A stretch of 64,000 nucleotides of DNA, taken from NCBI GenBank assembly GCA_033283385.1, contig JAWMQQ010000001.1:2170001-2234000 (forward strand), read 5' to 3'. Source of the DNA: Mangrovimicrobium sp033283385 (GTDB lineage Bacteria; Pseudomonadota; Gammaproteobacteria; Pseudomonadales; Halieaceae). A program made the translations under genes and the position numbers. Under the pieces are notes generated by a model. That model was not told where the DNA came from. It did no database searches and saw only the letters and a program-made list of their open reading frames with translations. Shown piece after piece: positions 41,291 through 51,042 of this stretch (position 1 is the first letter of the stretch; every line of letters starts with the position of its first letter).

Positions 41291-42633
41291 GCGGTGGTGC
41301 CCCGCCAGGCTTCCACGGACTTGCGCTTGAAGGGCAGCCGCCCGGCGAAGGCCTGCCAGTCGCCCAGCTGCGCCTCGGACAGGTCGCGCCCGGGCAGCGG
41401 CACCAACAGCAGCCGGCACTCGTCGACGCCGTTCACCTCCGCCAGCACGTCGCCGAGGTCGGCCATCGGCGGCTCCCATCCCTTCACCGCCACCAGCAGC
41501 AGCGGCGACGCACGCCGGTTCACCGCGGCGATCGCCTCGACATCCTCGGCGGGGGAGCCCAGCCCCGCGGTGACCAGCGTCTCCGGAGGCAGGCCGGCCG
41601 CAGTGCCGGCGCCGGCAAGCGCGCCGGCCCAGTCCAGCAGTACCGCGCCGGCGGCGATCTGCGCGGGCTGCGCCGGCGCTTCGCCCGCGTCCTGCGCGCG
41701 GGTATCCACCACCGGCGCGCGCATGCGCGCCAGCACGCTGGCCGCGCCGGGCCAGCCGCGCAGGGCCGCGTCGAGTTGCCGGCGGAATCCCCACAGGGAC
41801 AGCAGCCACAGTACGAGCCGGGGCAGCAGCGTGTAGACCAGCAGGCAGAGGAACAGGAAGGGCCACCAGCCGCGGCGGCTGGCGGCGGCCATACCGCCGA
41901 GGTCCAGCTCGCTGGCGTGGTAACGCGTGTCGGCGATGATCTGCGGCGAGACCGTCGCCTCCGGCAGGAACACCGACCAGGGCGCGGACAACACCCGGGT
42001 GATCGCGCGCACCGCCTCGTCGCTGACGGCGAAAGTGGATCCCCAGACAAAGCTGAAATCGGTGAATGCGAGCAACACGACAAAGGCCAGCGCGGCGCCC
42101 AGCGCGAACAGCGCGCCGAACTCCTGCCCGTAGCGCAGCAGCAGCAGGCGCAACACCGGGGCGTTCTCGCGCAGGTAACGGCTCTCGGGCAGGCCGCGGC
42201 GGATTACCAGCCGCGCGGGATTGAGCAGGAAGGCCGCCGGCGGCTCGCCGCGCATGGCGCGGAAGGTGACGAAGGCGGCGAGCAGGCACAGCGCAAACTG
42301 CACCAGCACGAAGATCAGCAGGAACAGCGGCACGTTGACCAGCGCGCGGCCGCTGGCGAGCATGAAGCCGGCCATGCCCGCGGCGCCGAAACACAGAGCG
42401 CAGAAACGCAGCAGCACCGCCAGCTGCGATTCCGCCAGCGCGGGAACCGCGCTCGCCCCCGCCTCGTCCAGCCAGTACAGCAGGGCAGAGCTGTCCTCGC
42501 GCGCGGCGCAGCGCTGGCCAATGGCGTGGTCGCGCCGGCGCAGGTCCTCGGTGGATAACTCGCGGTCGCTGTCCAGTTGTCGCCCCATGCGGTACAGGTC
42601 GCCCAGTGTGGGGCGGCGCGCGCGCTCTGGCAT
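41287..42633 (-). CDS. DUF2868 membrane protein
   Basis: 448 residues from ATG 42631-42633 (PERARRPTLGDLYRMGRQLD follows). Four helices are seen: FCALCFGAAGMAGFMLASG, VPLFLLIFVLVQFALCLLAA, FGALFALGAALAFVVLLAFT and WWPFLFLCLLVYTLLPRLVL. The large C-terminal region is soluble. It is the usual partner of DUF3482 GTPases and is translationally coupled to one here. No catalytic motif is apparent. Confidence 0.85.
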   Translation of the reverse strand: MPERARRPTLGDLYRMGRQLDSDRELSTEDLRRRDHAIGQRCAAREDSSALLYWLDEAGASAVPALAESQLAVLLRFCALCFGAAGMAGFMLASGRALVNVPLFLLIFVLVQFALCLLAAFVTFRAMRGEPPAAFLLNPARLVIRRGLPESRYLRENAPVLRLLLLRYGQEFGALFALGAALAFVVLLAFTDFSFVWGSTFAVSDEAVRAITRVLSAPWSVFLPEATVSPQIIADTRYHASELDLGGMAAASRRGWWPFLFLCLLVYTLLPRLVLWLLSLWGFRRQLDAALRGWPGAASVLARMRAPVVDTRAQDAGEAPAQPAQIAAGAVLLDWAGALAGAGTAAGLPPETLVTAGLGSPAEDVEAIAAVNRRASPLLLVAVKGWEPPMADLGDVLAEVNGVDECRLLLVPLPGRDLSEAQLGDWQAFAGRLPFKRKSVEAWRGTTA

Positions 42634-42755
42634 GCTGCAATCTCGTGCCGGGAAGGGGCTAATAGTGTCGCCTCGCGGCGCAAACTGCAACGTGGCCGGG
42701 TGATCCCCAACGCGCCGTCGCGCGTATACCCCGCAACATTCGCGGAGGAAACACG

Positions 42756-43286
42756 ATGACCAGACTCGCGCTGCTGGGCCTGTGCTGCCTGCTGCTGGCG
42801 GCCTGCTCCAACGTCACCGTCGACAGCTACGCGGGGCGCGAACCGCACCTCGACGTGCGCCAGTTTTTCGACGGGAAACTCAGCGCCCGCGGCGTGCTGA
42901 AGAACCGCAGCGGCGAGGTCATCCGCAGTTTCAATGCGGATATCCAGGCCAGCTGGCAGGACGGCGTCGGCACCCTGGACGAGCAGTTCGTGTTCGACGA
43001 CGGCGAACACCAGCGGCGCACCTGGACCCTGCGCCCGGACGGCCCCGACCGCTACATCGCCACCGCCGGGGACGTCAGCGGCGAGGGCGACCTGCGCCAG
43101 GCCGGCAACAGCATCTTCATGAACTATGTGCTGCAGGTGCCGTGGAACGGCAGGCGCCTGGACGTCGCGGTAGACGATCGCATGTACCTGGTAGAGCCGG
43201 ATGTCATACTCAACGAGTCGCGCATGTCCAAGTTCGGCTTCCGCGTCGGCGAGTTGCTGATCGTGATCCTGCGGCACCCGGATTGA
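42756..43286 (+). CDS. DUF3833 lipoprotein
   Basis: 176 residues with lipobox LLAAC (cysteine 17). The mature domain (PHLDVRQFFDGKLSARGVLK; VSGEGDLRQAGNSIFMNYVL; DDRMYLVEPDVILNESRMSK) matches DUF3833, a lipocalin-like family of unknown role. GGAGG lies eight bases before ATG 42756. It precedes the efflux genes by 99 bases, but co-function is unproven. Confidence 0.88.
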   Translation: MTRLALLGLCCLLLAACSNVTVDSYAGREPHLDVRQFFDGKLSARGVLKNRSGEVIRSFNADIQASWQDGVGTLDEQFVFDDGEHQRRTWTLRPDGPDRYIATAGDVSGEGDLRQAGNSIFMNYVLQVPWNGRRLDVAVDDRMYLVEPDVILNESRMSKFGFRVGELLIVILRHPD

Positions 43287-43385
43287 ACGCCCGCTGCGGC
43301 CGCCTCCGTGTTCCCACCCCGGGTGTTCGCTGCTAGAGTGGGCGACTCCAAGATTGTGCCGGATACCACCGCCTCGCCTGCCCCC

Positions 43386-44462
43386 ATGCCAAGCCGCCTT
43401 TACCTCTTGATCGCCGCCCTGTTGCTGCCGTTTTCCAGCGGTGTTTCCGCCGAACCCACCGAGGGCGTGCCGGTCGTCGTCGGCAGTGTGCAGCAACAGG
43501 CCATTTATCGCGAGGTGCGGGTCACCGGCAGCGTGACCTCGCCGCAGGTGGCCAGCCTCTCCCCCTCCACCGCCGGGCTGGTGCAGGCGGTGCATGCCGA
43601 TGCGGGTGACCGGGTCGCCGCCGGCGACGTGCTGCTGGAACTCGACGACGAGCTGGCGCAACTGCGCTGGCGCAGCGCCGAGGCCGAGCGGGCCCAGGCG
43701 GCCACCGCGCTGGACGACGCCGCGCGCCGCCTGGCCGAGGCGCAGAAGCTGGCGCCGCAGCAGAGTATCGCCGAGACCGCGGTACGCGCGCTGGAGGCCG
43801 AGGTGGCCGGCGACAGGGCCGCGCTGGAGCGCGCCACCGCGGACGCCCAGTACCAGCACGCCCTGCTCGCCCGCCACCAGCTGCGCGCGCCCTTCGCCGG
43901 CGTGATCAGCCGCAAACTCTCGGCGCCGGGCGAGTGGGTCGCCCAGGGGGCGGGCGTGTTCGAACTGGTCGCCACCGACGGCTTGCGCCTGGATTTTGCG
44001 GTCTCCGAGGACTACCTCTCCGCCCTGCAACCGGACACCGAGGTGGAATTCAGCCTCAGCGCCCACCCGGGCGAGCGCTACGCCGGTCGCGTGCAGGCGA
44101 TCGTACCGGTCACCGACCCCGGCGCGCGCACCTTCCTGCTGCGCGTGCTGCCCAGCGACGACGACACTCCGATGCTGCCCGGCATGTCCGCCCACGCCAG
44201 CCTGCGCATCGCCGACAACAGCATCGGATTGGCGGTACCGCGCGACGCCACCCTTAACTACCAGGACGGCCGCGTGGTGGTCTGGACGGTGGAGGACGAA
44301 GAACAGGGCAGCGTCGCCCGCGAGCGCGCGGTGCAGCCGGGCGCCACCTTTGACGGCATGGTGGAAGTGCGCGATGGCCTGCCGCCGGACGCGCGCATCG
44401 TCATCCAGGGCAACGAGGCGCTCAGCGACGGCCAGCGCGTGCGGATCATCGAGCCGCTGTAG
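43386..44462 (+). CDS. RND efflux periplasmic adaptor (MFP/HlyD type)
   Basis: 358 residues from ATG 43386, chosen because it opens a signal peptide (SRLYLLIAALLLPFSSGVSA); GTG 43308 is an alternative without better support. Lipoyl halves are seen at VQAVHADAGDRVAAGDVLLE and RHQLRAPFAGVISRKLSAPG, with a helical hairpin between. The beta-barrel and membrane-proximal domains follow. Its TAG overlaps the transporter GTG by one base. No outer-membrane channel gene is adjacent. Confidence 0.92.
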   Translation: MPSRLYLLIAALLLPFSSGVSAEPTEGVPVVVGSVQQQAIYREVRVTGSVTSPQVASLSPSTAGLVQAVHADAGDRVAAGDVLLELDDELAQLRWRSAEAERAQAATALDDAARRLAEAQKLAPQQSIAETAVRALEAEVAGDRAALERATADAQYQHALLARHQLRAPFAGVISRKLSAPGEWVAQGAGVFELVATDGLRLDFAVSEDYLSALQPDTEVEFSLSAHPGERYAGRVQAIVPVTDPGARTFLLRVLPSDDDTPMLPGMSAHASLRIADNSIGLAVPRDATLNYQDGRVVVWTVEDEEQGSVARERAVQPGATFDGMVEVRDGLPPDARIVIQGNEALSDGQRVRIIEPL

Positions 44463-47400
44463 TGTTCGAAGCCATAGTCCAGCGCGGTATCCTGGTTACG
44501 GTCATCACCCTGATCGTCTGCGTGCTTGGCGCGGTCGCCGCCGGGCGCATCCCGATACAGATGATTCCCGACCTCGACGTGCGTGTGATCAGCGTGCGCA
44601 CGACCTGGCCGGGCGCCACGCCACAGGACGTGGAGAAGGAAATTCTCATCGAGCAGGAGGAATACCTGCGCAACCTGCCCAACCTGTCGCGCATTGTCGC
44701 CACCGCCAACAGCGGCAGCGCGGAGATCGAGCTGGAATTCCCCTTCGGCACCGACATTACCGAGATGCTGATCCGCGTCAACAACGCCCTCTCCCAGGTG
44801 CCGTCTTACCCGGAGAGCGCGGACGAACCGCGCATCTACGCCAACTCGTTCTCGTCCAACTCCTTCATGTTCTTCAGCATCACCCCGCTGCCCGGCAACC
44901 CGCGCCAGCTGAACATGGACCTGCAGCTGGATTTTGTCGAGGACAACGTCAAGCCGGCGATGAGCCGGGTGCCCGGCGTCTCGGAGGTGAGCGTGTTCGG
45001 CGGCGCGGAGCGGCAGATACAGATCCTCATCGACCCGGCGCGGCTGGCCCAGCGCCAGCTCTCGCTGACCGATGTGCGCAATGCGATTCGCGGGCGCAAC
45101 CGGGACCGCTCCGGCGGCGAACTGGAATCCGGCAAGCGCCAGTACCTGCTGCGCACCATCGGCCGCTTCGAGGATCTCGACGAGCTGCGCAACCTGATCC
45201 TCGCGCGGCGCGGCGACGCGGTGATCCACCTCGCGGATGTCGCCAGCGTCAGGCTGGACCACTTCGAGAAACGCAGCGCCACCTCCTACAACGGCGACGA
45301 GAACCTGTTCGTCGCCATCCGCCGCGAGGCGGGCTCGAACGTCATCGACATCAAGCGCGCCATGCTGGAGCAGGTCGGGCCGATCAACCGCGACGTGCTC
45401 AACCCCGCGGGCATGCAGCTCGGGCTGATCAGCGACGACGTGCGCTACGTGCAGGAATCCATACGCAACGTCTGGCAGAACCTCGCCCTGGGCAGCCTGC
45501 TGGCAATAGGCGTGATGTTCCTGTTCCTGCGCTCGCTGCGCGCCACCGCCGTGGGGGTGATGGGCATTCCCATCTGCATCATCGTCGCCTTCCTCGGCCT
45601 GCTGCTCACCGGCCGCACCATCAACGTGATCTCGCTGGCGGGGATCGCCTTCGCCATCGGCATGACCCTGGATAACAGCATCGTGGTGCTGGAGAGCATC
45701 GAGCTCGAGCGCAAGCGCGGCCTGTCGCGCTGGGATGCGGCGATCGCCGGGGTGAAGAAAGTCTGGCCCGCGGTGTTCGCCTCCACCATGACCACGGTGC
45801 TGGTGTTCCTGCCGGTAGCCTTCGTGCAACAGGAGGCCGGGCAGCTTTACTCGGATATCGCCATCGCCATCTCCTGCGCGATCCTCGCTTCCATGCTGGT
45901 GGCGATCACCATCCTGCCCACCGCCGCCGCGCGGCTGCGGCTGGAAACGCGGCCGGAGGATCGCACCCGCATCGGCCGCCGCATCAGCGCGCACCACTGG
46001 GGCCAGCGCGTCAGTGACGCCACCCTGGCCGGCGTGCGCTGGATGCTCGCCACGACGCGGCGGCAGGTCGGTTGCATCCTGGTGACCGTGCTGGGCAGCG
46101 CGGCGATCATCGAATTCCTGACGCCGCCGGCGGAATACCTGCCGGAGGGCGAGGAGCCGAAGGTTTTCGCCGTGATGAGCGGCCCGCCGGGCTACAACCT
46201 GTCCACCATGCTGCGCATCTCGCGTGAGGTGGAAACCTGGCTGCTGCAATACGTCGACACCGACCCGGCAGACTTTCGCGCCGGGCGCTCGCCGGTACCG
46301 TCGATTCGCTACATGAATATGCGTGTGATGCCCGACTCCATGCGCATCATCGCCGAGACCACCGACCCGGCGGATATCGAGAGCCTGCTCGACATCATCA
46401 GCGCCAAATACCGCGAGTACCCGGGCATGCGCGCCTTCGCCACCCGCGGCTCCATCATCACCAGCAACGACGGCGGCACCCGCAGTATCAACCTCGATAT
46501 CGCCGGCCCCGACCTGGCCGGCATCTACGGCGTGGCGCAGGCGGCCTACCGGCGCGCCCAGGACGTGTTCGACAACCCGCGCATCCAGTCGCAGCCCTCC
46601 TCGCTCAACCTCGCCCAACCGCTCGTGGAGATTCGCCCGGACTGGCAGCGCGCGGCGGAAATCGGCATGAGCGCGGACGAACTGGGCTTTACCGTCGCCG
46701 CCCTCACCGACGGCAGCTATGTCGACGAGTTCTTCCTCGCCGACGACAAGATCGACATCTACCTGTACAGCGGCGGCGGCCAGAACGCCTCGCTGGACTC
46801 CCTGGGCCAGCTACCGATCTACACCCCCACCGGCGCCGTCCTGCCGCTGGGCGCGATCAGCCGCATCACCGAGACCGTCGACACCAGCACGGTGCGCCGG
46901 GTCAATGGCAACCGCACCGTAACGCTCAACATCATTCCGCCGCGCAGCGTACCGCTGGAGACCGGCGTGGAGCAGGTGCGCAGCGAGGTGGTCGGTTACC
47001 TGCGCGAACGCGGACAGATTCCCGCCGGGGTAAACCTCTCGATCTCCGGCGCGGCGGACCAGCTCGACGCCACCCGCAGCGCCCTGCTCGGCAATTACGC
47101 CGTGGCGCTGCTGATCATCTACCTGCTGCTGGTGGCGATCTTCACCCACTGGGGCTACCCGCTGCTGATCATGACCTCCATCCCCCTGGGCATCGCCGGC
47201 GGCATCGTCGGCCTGTGGATGATGAACGCGGTGGGCGCCCTGCTGCCGCTGCTCGGCGGTACCGCGGTGGTGCAGCCCTTCGACATGATCTCCATGCTGG
47301 GCTTCCTGATCCTGATGGGTACCGTGGTCAACAACCCCATCCTCATCGTCCACCGCGCGGTGGGCAACTTCAAGGAAGAAGGCATGCACGCGGTGGAAGC

Positions 47401-47635
47401 GGTGCAGGAAGCGGTACAGGCCCGCCTGCGCCCGATCGCCATGTCGACCATCACCACCATCTTCGGCCTGGCGCCGCTGGTGCTCATCCCGGGCGCGGGC
47501 ACCGAGCTGTACCGCGGTGTCGGCGCCATCGTTATGTTCGGCATCATCGGCGCGGCGCTGGTCACCCTGACCATGCTGCCGGCGCTTACCGCGATGGTGC
47601 TGGGCTTCTTCGAGCGCCGCGGCATCCGCTCGTAG
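44462..47635 (+). CDS. RND efflux transporter, AcrB/MdtB-like
   Basis: 1057 residues from GTG 44462. Twelve helices and two large periplasmic loops are present. Family hallmarks are FEAIVQRGILVTVITLIVCV, RTTWPGATPQDVEKEI, and GIAFAIGMTLDNSIVVLESI in helix 4 (usual proton-relay aspartates lie in this helix; here GMTLDNS). SMLGFLILMGTVVNNPILIV is helix 10. It works with the adaptor encoded just before it. The substrate is unknown. The TAG stop is part of a REP element. Confidence 0.94.
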   Translation: MFEAIVQRGILVTVITLIVCVLGAVAAGRIPIQMIPDLDVRVISVRTTWPGATPQDVEKEILIEQEEYLRNLPNLSRIVATANSGSAEIELEFPFGTDITEMLIRVNNALSQVPSYPESADEPRIYANSFSSNSFMFFSITPLPGNPRQLNMDLQLDFVEDNVKPAMSRVPGVSEVSVFGGAERQIQILIDPARLAQRQLSLTDVRNAIRGRNRDRSGGELESGKRQYLLRTIGRFEDLDELRNLILARRGDAVIHLADVASVRLDHFEKRSATSYNGDENLFVAIRREAGSNVIDIKRAMLEQVGPINRDVLNPAGMQLGLISDDVRYVQESIRNVWQNLALGSLLAIGVMFLFLRSLRATAVGVMGIPICIIVAFLGLLLTGRTINVISLAGIAFAIGMTLDNSIVVLESIELERKRGLSRWDAAIAGVKKVWPAVFASTMTTVLVFLPVAFVQQEAGQLYSDIAIAISCAILASMLVAITILPTAAARLRLETRPEDRTRIGRRISAHHWGQRVSDATLAGVRWMLATTRRQVGCILVTVLGSAAIIEFLTPPAEYLPEGEEPKVFAVMSGPPGYNLSTMLRISREVETWLLQYVDTDPADFRAGRSPVPSIRYMNMRVMPDSMRIIAETTDPADIESLLDIISAKYREYPGMRAFATRGSIITSNDGGTRSINLDIAGPDLAGIYGVAQAAYRRAQDVFDNPRIQSQPSSLNLAQPLVEIRPDWQRAAEIGMSADELGFTVAALTDGSYVDEFFLADDKIDIYLYSGGGQNASLDSLGQLPIYTPTGAVLPLGAISRITETVDTSTVRRVNGNRTVTLNIIPPRSVPLETGVEQVRSEVVGYLRERGQIPAGVNLSISGAADQLDATRSALLGNYAVALLIIYLLLVAIFTHWGYPLLIMTSIPLGIAGGIVGLWMMNAVGALLPLLGGTAVVQPFDMISMLGFLILMGTVVNNPILIVHRAVGNFKEEGMHAVEAVQEAVQARLRPIAMSTITTIFGLAPLVLIPGAGTELYRGVGAIVMFGIIGAALVTLTMLPALTAMVLGFFERRGIRS

Positions 47636-47835
47636 GAGCCTGCTACGCAGGCGATCGATCCTGTAGGAGCCTGCTACGCAGGCGATCGCGCGCGGAGCGC
47701 GCTCCTACAGGCGCGATGGCCCCGGTCCGCGTCCGAGGTGTGCGCGATCGCCTGCGTAGCAGGCTCCTACCAAACCGGGATCGCCTGCGTAGCAGGCTCC
47801 TACCAATCCAGATCGCCTGCGTAGCAGGCTCCTAC
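47632..47835. repeat. REP cluster of six copies (block C)
   Basis: Forward copies start at 47632 and 47663. Inverted copies end at 47707 (a GCGCGC variant), 47770, 47803 and 47835. The first copy supplies the RND transporter's stop codon. Spacers are irregular, 7 to about 40 bases. Confidence 0.9.
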
Positions 47836-47849
47836 GCCGTGCGGGGTGG

Positions 47850-48089
47850 TTAGAGTTGTGAGCCGTAGTAGCTGCAGCGCAGGTCGCTGAAGGCCTTTTC
47901 CCGCTCCCAGCGCGCCGCCTTCCAGGCGTCCATCTGCTTGCCCGAGCCGCCGTGGCGGCGCAGCTCCGTGTAGTGATCGATCTCGCGCTTGAGTTTGCGG
48001 CACTGGCGCAGTTCTGCGTCCTCGCCGGCAATAACCGGGCCGGACAAGAATACTGCCGCGAGCAGGAAAACACCTGTTTTTAAGTGCAT
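47850..48089 (-). CDS. unknown small exported protein
   Basis: 79 residues with a signal peptide (LKTGVFLLAAVFLSGPVIAG). The mature part is about 57 residues, charged and helical (AELRQCRKLKREIDHYTELR), with two cysteines (RQCRK, LRCSYY) that could pair. GGAGGTGTCC precedes the ATG at 48087-48089. No family recognised. Confidence 0.7.
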   Translation of the reverse strand: MHLKTGVFLLAAVFLSGPVIAGEDAELRQCRKLKREIDHYTELRRHGGSGKQMDAWKAARWEREKAFSDLRCSYYGSQL

Positions 48090-48191
48090 CTGGACACCTC
48101 CCTGTGTCTGTACGCACCACTCTAGCGCGGCCCGCGCCGGGGAGAAACGGTCAAATGCGGCCGGCGCGGATGAACAATCTGCTGCGGGCGC

Positions 48192-48671
48192 TCAGCCCTG
48201 CAACACCGCCTGGTAGCGCTGGTAAGCCTCCGCCGGCCAGTACTCGCTGCGCCGGTAGAACTCCTCCATGACAGGCACGCCAGCGGGCAGTTGCACCCAG
48301 GGCATTTTCGTCGATGTGAAGATATGGATGTCCGGCGGGCACTGGCCGGGCTCTTCCAGCGAACCCACGCGCACGAAGGAGATCGCCTCGCGGCCGCCGA
48401 AGTGGCTCCACAGGGCAACCTCGCAGCTCGGGCAGCGCATGACGACCTGGCCGATACCGCTGGCGGAGGGCCGCGCGCTGCGCTCGGGCGTGCCGGCCAG
48501 CAACTCCAGCGAATCGCTCTCGATCATGGCGTTCAGCACGAAGGCGGAGCCGGTTTCGCGCTGGCACCAGGTGCAGTGGCAGCAGTGCACGAACATCGGC
48601 GCCTGCAGCAGGCGGTAGCGCACCTCGCCGCAGTTGCAGCGGCCTTCGAGGGCGGTGGTATCTTCACTCAT
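48192..48671 (-). CDS. GFA/CENP-V family zinc protein
   Basis: 159 residues from ATG 48669-48671, with AAGGAG seven bases upstream inside the end of the SDR gene. GRCNCGEVRY, HCCHCTWCQRETGSAF and MRCPSCEVAL hold the cysteine pairs that bind two zinc ions in this family. Related to the former glutathione-dependent formaldehyde-activating enzyme, though most members have unknown substrates. It lies four bases after the SDR stop, so they are co-transcribed. Confidence 0.9.
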   Translation of the reverse strand: MSEDTTALEGRCNCGEVRYRLLQAPMFVHCCHCTWCQRETGSAFVLNAMIESDSLELLAGTPERSARPSASGIGQVVMRCPSCEVALWSHFGGREAISFVRVGSLEEPGQCPPDIHIFTSTKMPWVQLPAGVPVMEEFYRRSEYWPAEAYQRYQAVLQG

Positions 48672-48675
48672 CGTC

Positions 48676-49566
48676 TTACTCCTTGGTGACTGGCGCGGCG
48701 GGACGGCCCGGCAGGCCGTAGTCGCCACTGGCAACGGCGTCTATCCGGCGCCGCAGGTAGGCGTCCGGGTCTTGCGCGTGGCTGCGCATTTCCTCGAACA
48801 CCTCCTCGTGGGTGGGAATCACAATGCGGCCGGCGAGCATGCCCTCGGCCAGGGCCAGCGCCGCCGCGTCGGGCATCAGCAGTGCATATTGCGAGCCGGG
48901 CCCGCACATGGCGGCGTCGGCGGTCCAGGTCTTCATCGAGGCCATCACGTCGGTGATCACCGGCCCCGGGCAGAAGCAACTCACGCGCACGCCGCGCGGC
49001 AACAGGTAGAGCGCCAGCGACTCGGTCAGCCCCACCACCGCCGACTTGGCGGCGACATAGGGCATGCGATTTAGCGCGTAGGGGTACAGCCCGGCGAAGG
49101 ACGCGGTGTTGACGATATAACCCTCCCCGCGCGCCAGCAGGCGCGGCAGGAACACGTCGTTGCTGTGGATGACGGACATCAGGTTGAGGTCGAGGATGCA
49201 CCGCCACTCGGACAGCGGGATGTCCTCGGGATGCCCGGAGATGATCGCGCCGACATTGTTGACGACGATGTCCACGGTGCCGAGGCCGGCTTCTGCCTCA
49301 TCCGCAGCAGCGCGCACCGAATCCGCGTCGGTCACGTCGCAGCCCAGGGCCAGCCCCTGCACGCCCAGCGCAGCCACTTCCGCCGCCGTCGACTGCGCGG
49401 CATCCGTGTCGATATCGGCCACGGCGACATGGGCGCCGCGCCCGGCGAACTCCAGCGCGATGGCCCGGCCTATCCCCTTGCCGCCGCCGTAGACCAGCGC
49501 GCGCCGGCCTTTGAACTCGAATGCGCCTGCCGGCAGGTTACCGGCTTGCTCGGGGCTCTGGCTCAA
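48676..49566 (-). CDS. short-chain dehydrogenase/reductase
   Basis: 296 residues from TTG 49564-49566, with CAGGAG six bases upstream; the open frame continues much further upstream but only as the antisense of the NfeD gene. The Rossmann motif is VYGGGKGIGRAIALEF. The NNVGAI stretch and the YVAAKS catalytic Tyr-x3-Lys are present, with the catalytic serine in NTASFAGLY. Substrate unknown. It forms an operon with the GFA gene. Confidence 0.9.
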   Translation of the reverse strand: MSQSPEQAGNLPAGAFEFKGRRALVYGGGKGIGRAIALEFAGRGAHVAVADIDTDAAQSTAAEVAALGVQGLALGCDVTDADSVRAAADEAEAGLGTVDIVVNNVGAIISGHPEDIPLSEWRCILDLNLMSVIHSNDVFLPRLLARGEGYIVNTASFAGLYPYALNRMPYVAAKSAVVGLTESLALYLLPRGVRVSCFCPGPVITDVMASMKTWTADAAMCGPGSQYALLMPDAAALALAEGMLAGRIVIPTHEEVFEEMRSHAQDPDAYLRRRIDAVASGDYGLPGRPAAPVTKE

Positions 49567-49695
49567 GGGATGCTCCTGTTTCGGCTCTGGGGGTCGCAGC
49601 GACCCGCAAGCATAACCCAGCCCACAGGGCGGGCCAATCGGCGCGAGCCGCCGCCCCGTGCCGGCGCCATGGCCTGGGCTATACTGGCGGATACC

Positions 49696-51042
49696 ATGCA
49701 CGTGACACGCAAGAAAACACCCCTCTCCTGGCTCGCCTGCGCGGCGCTGGCCGCCATGCTGTTCGCGGGCCCGGCGCGAGCCGGGGATGCCTGGCAGATC
49801 GACGTGCAGGGCGCCATCGGCCCGGCGATGGCGGACCACGTGGTGCGCTCGCTGGTCCAGGCCGAGGACGCCGGCGCCGAGCTGGTGATACTGCGCATCG
49901 ACACCCCCGGGGGCCTGGACCTCGCCATGCGCCGCATGATCAAGGCCATTCTCGCCGCGAACATTCCGGTGGTCGGTTACGTCGCCCCCTCGGGCGCGCG
50001 GGCCGCCAGTGCCGGCACCTACCTGATGTACGCAACCCACGTGGCGGCGATGGCGCCGGGCACCAACCTCGGCGCCGCCACCCCGGTGCAGATCGCCACG
50101 CCCGGCCTGCCCGGCGGCGACAAATCCGGCGAGGAAAAATCCGGCGGCAGCGCCATGGAACACAAGATCGTCAACGACGCCGTGGCCTATATCCGCAGCC
50201 TGGCGCAGCTGCGCGGGCGCAACGGCGACTGGGCCGAGACCGCCGTGCGCGAGGGCGCCAGCCTGTCGGCGAAGGACGCCCTGGCGGACAACGTCGTGGA
50301 CCTGCTGGCGAGTTCCCGCGAGGACCTGCTGGCGCAGCTGGACGGTCGCGAAGTCACGCTGGGCGACACACAGGTTACACTGCATACAAAGGGCATCGCG
50401 GTCCACGAGCAGGCGATGGACTGGCGCAGCCGCTTCCTCGCGGTGATCACCGACCCCAACGTCGCCTACCTGCTGATGCTGGTCGGTGTGTACGGCCTGA
50501 TCCTCGAGTTCTACAACCCCGGAGTCGGCGTACCCGGCATTGCAGGCGCCGTCTGCCTGTTGCTCGCGCTGTACGCCTTCCAGGTGCTGCCGGTCAGTTA
50601 CGCGGGCCTGGCGCTGATCGCACTGGGTATCGGGCTGATGGTGGCCGAGGCGACGGTGCCAAGTTTCGGCGCGCTGGGGCTGGGCGGGGTGATCGCCTTC
50701 GTGGTCGGCTCCGTCATGCTGATGGATTCGGAGCTGCCCGCCTACCAGATCGCGATACCACTGATCGCCGGGCTGACGCTGTGCAGTGTCGGGCTGCTCA
50801 GCATGGTGCTTGGCATGGTGCTCAGGGCGCGGCGCAGCGCGCTGGTCACCGGCATCGAGCACCTGGTGGGCAGTGTGGCCGAGGTCGAGGTCATGCGCGG
50901 CGGGCAGCCCTATGTGCGGCTGGATGGCGAGCTGTGGCTGGCGCGCAGCGATCAGCCGCTAGGCCCGCACGATACGGTCACCGTGGACGCCTTTGAAGGG
51001 TTGGTACTCAAAGTCAGCAAAGTTGGCAGGGAGAGTAAGTGA
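49696..51042 (+). CDS. NfeD-family membrane serine protease
   Basis: 448 residues from ATG 49696, opening a signal peptide (PLSWLACAALAAMLFAGPAR). The ClpP-like protease domain has VAPSGARAASAGTYLMYAT with S105 as probable nucleophile and the lysine in SAKDALADNVVDLL. Four to five membrane helices (about 255-375) and a C-terminal OB-fold (NfeD domain) follow. It is a 'long' NfeD that cleaves the tail of its partner stomatin; the slipin gene follows with a TGATG overlap. Confidence 0.93.
   Translation: MHVTRKKTPLSWLACAALAAMLFAGPARAGDAWQIDVQGAIGPAMADHVVRSLVQAEDAGAELVILRIDTPGGLDLAMRRMIKAILAANIPVVGYVAPSGARAASAGTYLMYATHVAAMAPGTNLGAATPVQIATPGLPGGDKSGEEKSGGSAMEHKIVNDAVAYIRSLAQLRGRNGDWAETAVREGASLSAKDALADNVVDLLASSREDLLAQLDGREVTLGDTQVTLHTKGIAVHEQAMDWRSRFLAVITDPNVAYLLMLVGVYGLILEFYNPGVGVPGIAGAVCLLLALYAFQVLPVSYAGLALIALGIGLMVAEATVPSFGALGLGGVIAFVVGSVMLMDSELPAYQIAIPLIAGLTLCSVGLLSMVLGMVLRARRSALVTGIEHLVGSVAEVEVMRGGQPYVRLDGELWLARSDQPLGPHDTVTVDAFEGLVLKVSKVGRESK

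Noticed and set aside
39821..41836. Long plus-strand open frame over the GTPase and DUF2868 genes
   Set aside because: Begins inside a REP and has no protein-like domains; the minus strand has G motifs and membrane helices.
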